Positions 6,005-12,349 of a DNA stretch of 12,349 bases are shown piece by piece (the stretch's first letter is position 1; every line of letters starts with the position of its first letter). Location: NCBI GenBank assembly GCA_025458465.1, contig JALOSK010000050.1:1-12349 (forward strand). The letters are read 5' to 3'. A model generated the notes under the pieces. That model had not been told where the DNA came from and made no database searches. It was given only the letters and a program-made list of their open reading frames with translations. The DNA is from Sandarakinorhabdus sp. GTDB taxonomy: Bacteria; Pseudomonadota; Alphaproteobacteria; Sphingomonadales; Sphingomonadaceae. Made by a program: the position numbers and the translations under genes.

Positions 6005-6823
6005 ATGCTGACGAGTCATCTGATCGAAAATTCTGGCCATCGTGGTGGCGTGACGCTTGACTTTGGTCGCGTGACGCCGAACCGTTATAGCGTGCCAAGA
6101 CAGCCACTCCCCGAGAGCCAGCGCAATCCGCGCGTGATGCTCCTGACAGATGCAGAGCGGGATTGCCTGCGGCTTGTCTATCAGCACATGACCTCCAAGG
6201 ACATCGCCCGCCAGCTCGGAGTCTCGCCGCACACTGTTGATATGCGGCTGCGCCAGGCCATACGCAAGCTTGAGGTGTCGAGCCGCATCGAAGCCGCCCG
6301 GGCCTTGGTTGCGGACGAGCTGACTGCTGAAAACATTGAAGAATTTGCTGCTCCGGCCATTGATAACCCGGCTTCGGGCTATCAGGGCTTGACGTATCAA
6401 GCACCGGAGATTGAGGACGCGGCGGAAATCGGGAGGATGGCATCACCGGCTTCGGAAGAGGTTGGTGCAGCATCCATCCGTTCCAGCGACCCCAAACAGC
6501 TAGAACATGGATCCCTCGCTCGGACGCTGCACCAGCATCAGAACAAGCCGGTCGCTGATCCAGCGGGAGGCTCCCTCGCCCAGCCCTCTGCATCAGCAGG
6601 CAATGTTGCTTCAGCGGCAACGCTTGCAACGGACTGGCCGGGCATTGCAGCCCCCGACCCTGGCATTGATGCCCGGCCATTCCTGACCACGCGTCCCTGG
6701 GGCAAGCGGAATGACCTTGGTGTTGGCCATCGTCTTGGCTGGATGATGTTCATCGCCTTCGGGTCGGCGCTCACCTTCGGCGGCGTGTTGGCCGCGATGG
6801 CTGCGCTCAAGACACTGATTTAA
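6005..6823 (+). CDS. LuxR-type HTH regulator with C-terminal membrane anchor
   Basis: A 272-residue protein from ATG 6005, with AGGGG (5992-5996) 8 bases upstream. A GTG at 5876 would add 43 residues of non-coding character. After a polar N-terminus, residues 46-101 form a GerE/LuxR-type helix-turn-helix: LLTDAERDCLRLVYQHMTSK, then DIARQLGVSPHTVDMRLRQA, then IRKL. The SPHTVDMRLRQAIRKL recognition helix is very clear. Residues about 105-238 are low-complexity, rich in Ala, Pro, Ser and Glu, and probably a flexible linker. Residues 244-268 (LGWMMFIAFGSALTFGGVLA) form one membrane helix at the extreme C-terminus. There is no receiver or autoinducer domain. The DNA-binding domain would sit in the cytoplasm, tethered to the inner membrane. 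Two + strand genes follow and may be its partners. Targets unknown. Confidence 0.88.
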   Translation: MLTSHLIENSGHRGGVTLDFGRVTPNRYSVPRQPLPESQRNPRVMLLTDAERDCLRLVYQHMTSKDIARQLGVSPHTVDMRLRQAIRKLEVSSRIEAARALVADELTAENIEEFAAPAIDNPASGYQGLTYQAPEIEDAAEIGRMASPASEEVGAASIRSSDPKQLEHGSLARTLHQHQNKPVADPAGGSLAQPSASAGNVASAATLATDWPGIAAPDPGIDARPFLTTRPWGKRNDLGVGHRLGWMMFIAFGSALTFGGVLAAMAALKTLI

Positions 6824-6835
6824 CGACTTCCGGAT

Positions 6836-6898
6836 CCAGTTGCGTGGACGTCCGGAAGGACGTCAAACCCAACTGGCTGCGCGTATTGGCTGCCAGTT
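6836..6898 (+). promoter_or_regulatory. Alternative RNA hairpins between the regulator and the helical-protein gene
   Basis: CCAGTTG (6836-6842) pairs with CAACTGG (6870-6876), enclosing a second perfect stem GACGTCC (6847-6853) / GGACGTC (6858-6864) capped by a GGAA (GNRA-type) tetraloop. The same AACTGG bases can instead pair downstream: AACTGGC (6871-6877) with GCCAGTT (6892-6898). The two folds exclude each other. The second hairpin ends 10 bases before the ribosome-binding site AGGAAAAAGGA (6909-6919), with TTCTTCTTCTTC between. No U tract typical of a terminator follows. The arrangement resembles an attenuator or translational switch; function is inferred. Confidence 0.5.
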
Positions 6899-6926
6899 CT
6901 TCTTCTTCAGGAAAAAGGATTGCGCC

Positions 6927-7280
6927 ATGCTGAAAGAACGTCGTCTCGCCGCGAACAAGATCGCTGAACAGCTGTTCGCCGCCGAAGCCGCCATCGATGC
7001 CGCCGTTGCTGCCGTCGCGCAGCTGACCGCCGTGATGCCGATGGCTCGCCAGGAAGCCAATCTGGCCGCCTGCATTGGCCAGGACGCCCTCATGGGCGCC
7101 ATGGAAACCTGCCAGCAGCTTGTGCAGGCGCGCGCCCGCATCATTGCCACCCACGCCGCCCTGCGCGATGCGCAGATCAAGGTTGGCTTGGGCCAGGTGA
7201 TGTTCAACGATCTCAACTGCCCGCCTTCGCAGGCAAGCCTGGAAGCCCCGGAGCGCCGTCACCTCACCGTGGCCGCCTGA
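6927..7280 (+). CDS. Small Ala-rich helical protein of unknown function
   Basis: A 117-residue soluble protein. The ATG at 6927 is chosen because AGGAAAAAGGA (6909-6919) lies 7 bases upstream; the frame is open back to 6840, but that stretch is the hairpin region. The sequence is almost entirely helical in appearance, with two long amphipathic blocks: residues 3-37 (ERRLAANKIAEQLFAAEAA and on) and 41-94 (RQEANLAACIGQDALMGAME and on). A short Pro-containing polar tail follows. Alanine is very abundant. Three cysteines (49, 62, 98) are not arranged as a metal site. No signal peptide or membrane helix is seen. I recognise no named family; a helical bundle or coiled-coil partner of its neighbours is a guess. 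It lies 103 bases after the regulator and 64 before the four-helix membrane gene. Confidence 0.8.
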   Translation: MLKERRLAANKIAEQLFAAEAAIDAAVAAVAQLTAVMPMARQEANLAACIGQDALMGAMETCQQLVQARARIIATHAALRDAQIKVGLGQVMFNDLNCPPSQASLEAPERRHLTVAA

Positions 7281-7344
7281 CCTGATCGACCCGATGAGCG
7301 GGACCCTTCGCGGTTCCAACCGGTTCGTTTGAAAGGCTTTTCCC

Positions 7345-7755
7345 ATGTTTGCTATTCTCGGGATCGTGTTTCTCGTCGCCGCCTGCGTGATGGCATGGCG
7401 GTGGGGAGGACGTGATGAACAATTGGCCGCGTTCGGCTTTGCGTTTGCAACGCTGGCGTCAACGCTTGCCAATCAGCATCTCTACAGCAGCCCCGAAGTG
7501 GGTGTGCTTGGCGTCGACCTCATGGTCCTTGCCGGGCTTGTCCTGCTGGCGCTGAAGTCCGACCGCTTCTGGCCGATGTACGCTGCGGCGTTCCAGTTTG
7601 TCGGCACCATCGTGCACATGGCCAGCTTCGCAGAGCAGGGCGATTTCGCCTGGGCCTATGCCGTGGGGCTGATCTTCTGGTCCTACGCCGTGATGGCCGC
7701 GCTGATGGCCGGCACCTGGCTGGAGGGGCGCACGCGACGCTTGCTTGGACTGTAA
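7345..7755 (+). CDS. Four-helix inner-membrane protein of unknown function
   Basis: A 136-residue protein with GAAAGG (7331-7336) 8 bases before its ATG. Four membrane helices can be read: residues 2-20 (MFAILGIVFLVAACVMAW region), 27-44, 53-71 (VGVLGVDLMVLAGLVLLAL) and 76-95, followed by a further hydrophobic stretch at 101-124. Four or five crossings are therefore possible. The segment DRFWPMYAAAFQFVGTIVHM (73-92) is the most distinctive: it has an aromatic-rich entry and a buried His91. The C-terminus is basic (EGRTRRLLGL), so probably cytoplasmic. I do not know a named family, though similar proteins seem common in sphingomonads, from memory only. Its place beside a membrane-anchored regulator suggests a sensory or anchoring role; this is inference. 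Confidence 0.82.
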   Translation: MFAILGIVFLVAACVMAWRWGGRDEQLAAFGFAFATLASTLANQHLYSSPEVGVLGVDLMVLAGLVLLALKSDRFWPMYAAAFQFVGTIVHMASFAEQGDFAWAYAVGLIFWSYAVMAALMAGTWLEGRTRRLLGL

Positions 7756-7838
7756 CCGATTGAAATCAGAGGCCCCTATCAAGTGCTGATAGCGATGTAC
7801 AAAAAGGATTTTCCCGCCTGATCTGACCCCAAGACCCA

Positions 7839-7873
7839 TTGCTGCCAGCGTTAACCCCATAGACTGGCAGCAA
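7839..7873. repeat. Perfect 10-bp inverted repeat
   Basis: TTGCTGCCAG (7839-7848) and CTGGCAGCAA (7864-7873) are exact reverse complements around a 15-base loop. The loop begins with CGTTAACCCCA, one of the repeated 11-mers. It is not followed by a T run, so it is not a standard terminator. It could be an RNA hairpin or a protein-binding dyad. Confidence 0.7.
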
Positions 7874-7899
7874 CCATGCCACCGCCGTCGTTAACCCCA
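7849..7899. repeat. Direct repeat CGTTAACCCCA, two copies 40 bases apart
   Basis: The 11-mer occurs at 7849-7859 and 7889-7899. Its first nine bases occur inverted, as GGGTTAACG, at 5976-5984 in the leader of the HTH regulator. I found no other GTTAAC hexamer in the window. It may be an operator of the local regulator, or CtrA-type TTAACC half-sites; neither is proven. Confidence 0.5.
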
Positions 7900-8001
7900 A
7901 GAACGGCCATGGCGTGGAACTTCAAGGGATCAGGCGAGAAAACCGGACTGCACCGCGCTGTTCAGGCCAACGGGCCTCTGGGAGGCAGAAGACGTCTGGC
8001 A

Positions 8002-8043
8002 AGGACCAGGCCCGATTCGTGGCGCACGGATCGGGCTGGTTCT
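8002..8043. repeat. Long imperfect hairpin (about 19 pairs)
   Basis: The inner stem GCCCGATTCGTG (8010-8021) pairs with CACGGATCGGGC (8025-8036), 12 pairs with one G-T, around a GCG loop. After one bulged G (8009) the stem continues as ACCA (8005-8008) with TGGT (8037-8040) and AGG (8002-8004) with TCT (8041-8043). No T run follows, so it is not an ordinary terminator. Confidence 0.65.
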
Positions 8044-8211
8044 GCGTTCACATGCCGCCCGGCTGATGCCGGATGCGGTGATTGGCGTTTCTTGCGATCG
8101 CACCATGCAATTGATGCCGCGCCTGCGGCATGCAAGCGCTTGTCCGCAACCAGCCATGCGCCTAACCCGGCGCACGTCCCTTGGGCGGCGCGCGTCATGC
8201 TTGCGCCAATC

Positions 8212-8226
8212 GAACAAATATGGAAC
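8212..8226. promoter_or_regulatory. LexA/SOS box of uvrA (GAAC-N7-GAAC)
   Basis: GAACAAATATGGAAC is a perfect GAAC-N7-GAAC; on the other strand it reads GTTC-N7-GTTC, the direct-repeat LexA box established for alphaproteobacteria. It ends 9 bases before the uvrA ATG (8236), an ideal place for repression. uvrA is a classical LexA target, so I expect induction by DNA damage. Confidence 0.85.
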
Positions 8227-8235
8227 ACGCCTGAC

Positions 8236-11136
<2,901 letters not shown>

Positions 11137-11155
11137 GCCGGCCTCCCGGACCGGC
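11137..11155. terminator. Weak hairpin between converging uvrA and the winged-helix gene
   Basis: GCCGG (11137-11141) pairs with CCGGC (11151-11155) across a 9-base loop that itself contains CCCGG. There is no T run on either strand, so termination here is doubtful. It is the only structure in the 19-base gap. Confidence 0.2.
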
Positions 11156-12031
11156 CTACCCCAGCTTCATCTGCAGCCACAGGCCCACGATGGCCAGTTC
11201 GCGGGCGACCCAGATGTTGAGGCGGTCGGCGAAATCGGGGGTGAGGTCCACGCCGGCGCGGGTGCGGGCAAGCCACCCCTGGCTTTCCGCATGGGCGAGC
11301 AGGGCGGAGACATGCTGCGGGGAAACGGCATAGCGGTGGGCGGCATCGCTGCGGTTGAGGGTAACGCTGGTGTCACCGCTTGCGGCGAGATCAAGCATCA
11401 GCAGATAGCCCTGGCGGCGTTCCATGAAGGCCGCCATTTCCGGGAAGCCATCATAGATGGTGAAGCCATCCATGGACTGGCGCATGATGATGGAGGTGAC
11501 GTATCGGCAGGCGAGATCGCGCCGGCCGCCTGCCTCCGCCGGCAGGGCGGGAAGATCATGGACCATCCCCACGGCCGGCAGCACGGATTCGAGCCAGCTG
11601 AGGTGGGTTTCGTCCAGCATTTGCGTGGGCACCAGACGGAGCGCACGGCGATCATGCGGACTCGGCTCGATGGTGATGCCGCCACGATGGGACAGTTGAT
11701 CCACCAGCGTGCGCACGCGCGAGGCGCTGGCGACGCCGGCTGCCGTGAGCGCGTTGATGATCATCTGCTGTTGCGCGCCCTGTTCGGCGAACAGCCGGTG
11801 CATGCCAGTGATGCACAGCGCCACCGCCAGACCGCCGGTATCGGCGATCAACCAGCGTTGCAGCGGCGTTGCCATCCAGCGCGCCGGCACGTCGGCGCAG
11901 AAGCGCGCGCGGGCCTCGGCAAAGCGCGGGTGCTGGCGCAGATGTTCGGCGTGGGCATTGAAGGCGGGCAGGTTCACCCTGCCGCGCTTGTCCATTGGGC
12001 TGGTGAGGGCCGAATCTGCAAGAGAATCCAT
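11156..12031 (-). CDS. Putative double winged-helix DNA-binding protein
   Basis: 291 residues, with no signal peptide or clear membrane segment. Residues about 84-138 resemble a MarR-like winged helix: QQQMIINALTAAGVASASRV, then RTLVDQLSHRG, a wing GGITIEPSPHDRRALRLVP, then QMLDE. Residues about 208-275 look like a second one: GYLLMLDLAA, RYAVSPQHVSALLAHAESQG, then WLARTRAGVDLTPDFADRL. The part between (140-205) is helical. I know of no named function; a transcription factor is likely but inferred. The ATG at 12029-12031 has no Shine-Dalgarno, and TGATACAGCAAATAT lies directly before it, so the message may be leaderless; an in-frame ATG at residue 13 is an alternative. It follows the MipA/OmpV gene by 47 bases on the same strand and converges on uvrA. 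Confidence 0.75.
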   Translation of the reverse strand: MDSLADSALTSPMDKRGRVNLPAFNAHAEHLRQHPRFAEARARFCADVPARWMATPLQRWLIADTGGLAVALCITGMHRLFAEQGAQQQMIINALTAAGVASASRVRTLVDQLSHRGGITIEPSPHDRRALRLVPTQMLDETHLSWLESVLPAVGMVHDLPALPAEAGGRRDLACRYVTSIIMRQSMDGFTIYDGFPEMAAFMERRQGYLLMLDLAASGDTSVTLNRSDAAHRYAVSPQHVSALLAHAESQGWLARTRAGVDLTPDFADRLNIWVARELAIVGLWLQMKLG

Positions 12032-12078
12032 ATATTTGCTGTATCAGGTCGCGGCGGCTGGCGCGAGACCTTCAGCCA

Positions 12079-12349
12079 TCACAGCCCAAACCGATAGCCA
12101 TAGGCCACGCCGACCGACAACTGATCGCGCTGACCACGCTGCTGGATCAGGCTGGACCGGCTCACGATATTGCCAAGCCGATCATAGCTGGTGAACAGGG
12201 TAATCACGCCGCTCTTGCCGAACTTGCCCAGGGGCTTGATCAAATTGGCGTTCACCCCGGCGCTGACCAGGCCGCCATCGGTGGTGAACTGCGGCAGGCC
12301 GGTGGCCAGGCTTTGCGCCGCGTTCACGCCAAAATAGGCGTTGGTGAAG
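12079..12349 (-). CDS. MipA/OmpV family outer-membrane protein (C-terminal part)
   Basis: The reading frame enters from the right edge of the window and ends with TGA at 12079-12081, giving about 90 residues (FTNAYFGVNAAQSLATGLPQ onward). Strand-like stretches alternate with turns: GGLVSAGVNANLIKPLG, SGVITLFTSYDRLGNIVSRS, then SLIQQRGQRDQLSVGVAYGY and the end RFGL. The YFGVxxAQS-xGLPxF start and the SYDRLxxxxxxSxxxxxRGxRxQ motif are characteristic of MipA/OmpV beta-barrels, whose roles include scaffolding of murein enzymes (MipA). The protein ends in RFGL rather than a terminal aromatic residue, slightly unusual for a barrel. The 5' part is outside the window. It may be co-transcribed with the downstream winged-helix gene. 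Confidence 0.85.
   Translation of the reverse strand, partial: FTNAYFGVNAAQSLATGLPQFTTDGGLVSAGVNANLIKPLGKFGKSGVITLFTSYDRLGNIVSRSSLIQQRGQRDQLSVGVAYGYRFGL

Larger units (their letters stand above)
7756..8211. other. Gene-poor region dense in hairpins; candidate non-coding RNA(s)
   Basis: I see no convincing gene here. The uvrA frame is open back to 7876, but that stretch has no UvrA similarity. Structures seen in order: CTATCA/TGATAG (7776-7792); CGCCTGATC (7815-7823) with GATCAGGCG (7928-7936), enclosing the 10-bp hairpin at 7839-7873; AGGCC/GGCCT with loop AACG (7964-7977); the long hairpin 8002-8043; ATGCCGC/GCGGCAT with loop GCCT (8114-8131); and the palindrome CAAGCGCTTG (8133-8142). The 7815-7936 block would make a compact RNA of about 120 nt with a closing outer stem. 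It does not show the signatures of tmRNA, RNase P RNA or small SRP RNA. Confidence 0.45.

Noticed and set aside
6807..7472. A 221-codon - strand frame opposite the helical-protein gene
   Set aside because: It crosses intergenic hairpins and two + strand genes that have good ribosome-binding sites. No domain is visible.
7756..8211. CRISPR array, tRNA, tmRNA, RNase P or small SRP RNA in the gene-poor region
   Set aside because: There is no regular repeat-spacer pattern, and I could not find the conserved cores of these RNAs. The repeats seen are short and few.
7876..8235. N-terminal extension of uvrA by 120 residues
   Set aside because: The added sequence has no similarity to UvrA, contains hairpins and the SOS box, and the product from 8236 starts exactly as other UvrA proteins do.
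11291..12097. A 268-codon + strand frame opposite the winged-helix gene
   Set aside because: Its composition is typical of a shadow, and it runs through the gap into the end of the MipA/OmpV gene.

Overview
The window looks like a chromosomal segment of a sphingomonad-type alphaproteobacterium (Novosphingobium/Sphingomonas group). I infer this from the high GC content, a UvrA with an alphaproteobacterial-type degenerate first zinc motif, an alphaproteobacterial SOS box (GAAC-N7-GAAC), a DUF4126 protein, a MipA/OmpV outer-membrane protein, and a LuxR-type regulator with a C-terminal membrane anchor. No taxonomic search was possible, so genus is not claimed.

Layout. 1-120 is the 3' end of an unidentified + strand gene, followed by a strong terminator (142-168). 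From about 2944 down to 196, on the - strand, lie a DUF4126 membrane protein, ispG (isoprenoid MEP pathway, with its own candidate promoter), two small membrane proteins and a polyamine-acetyltransferase-like GNAT protein. The last four are packed with a 6-base gap and GTGA/ATGA overlaps, so they are probably one operon. Divergent from these, on the + strand, are an extended-insert NUDIX hydrolase and a secreted EF-hand protein. They converge on a - strand acyl-CoA carboxyltransferase (4163-5710) that has no biotin carboxylase partner nearby.

5711-8235 is the most unusual part. It contains an AT-rich promoter/leader region with complementary C5T4G / CA4G5 elements, then three genes on the + strand: a membrane-anchored LuxR-type HTH protein, a 117-residue Ala-rich helical protein and a four-helix membrane protein. 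The stretch between the first two genes can form mutually exclusive hairpins. After the third gene come about 480 bases without a convincing gene, rich in hairpins. A 9-mer, GGGTTAACG / CGTTAACCC, occurs once in the regulator leader and twice downstream of the third gene. I propose the three genes plus these RNA/DNA elements as a candidate uncharacterised membrane-linked regulatory module.

8236-11136 is uvrA, the damage-recognition ATPase of nucleotide excision repair, with a perfect SOS box just upstream of its start. Converging on it are a - strand protein with two winged-helix-like segments (11156-12031) and, 5' of that and cut by the window end, a MipA/OmpV outer-membrane protein (12079-12349).
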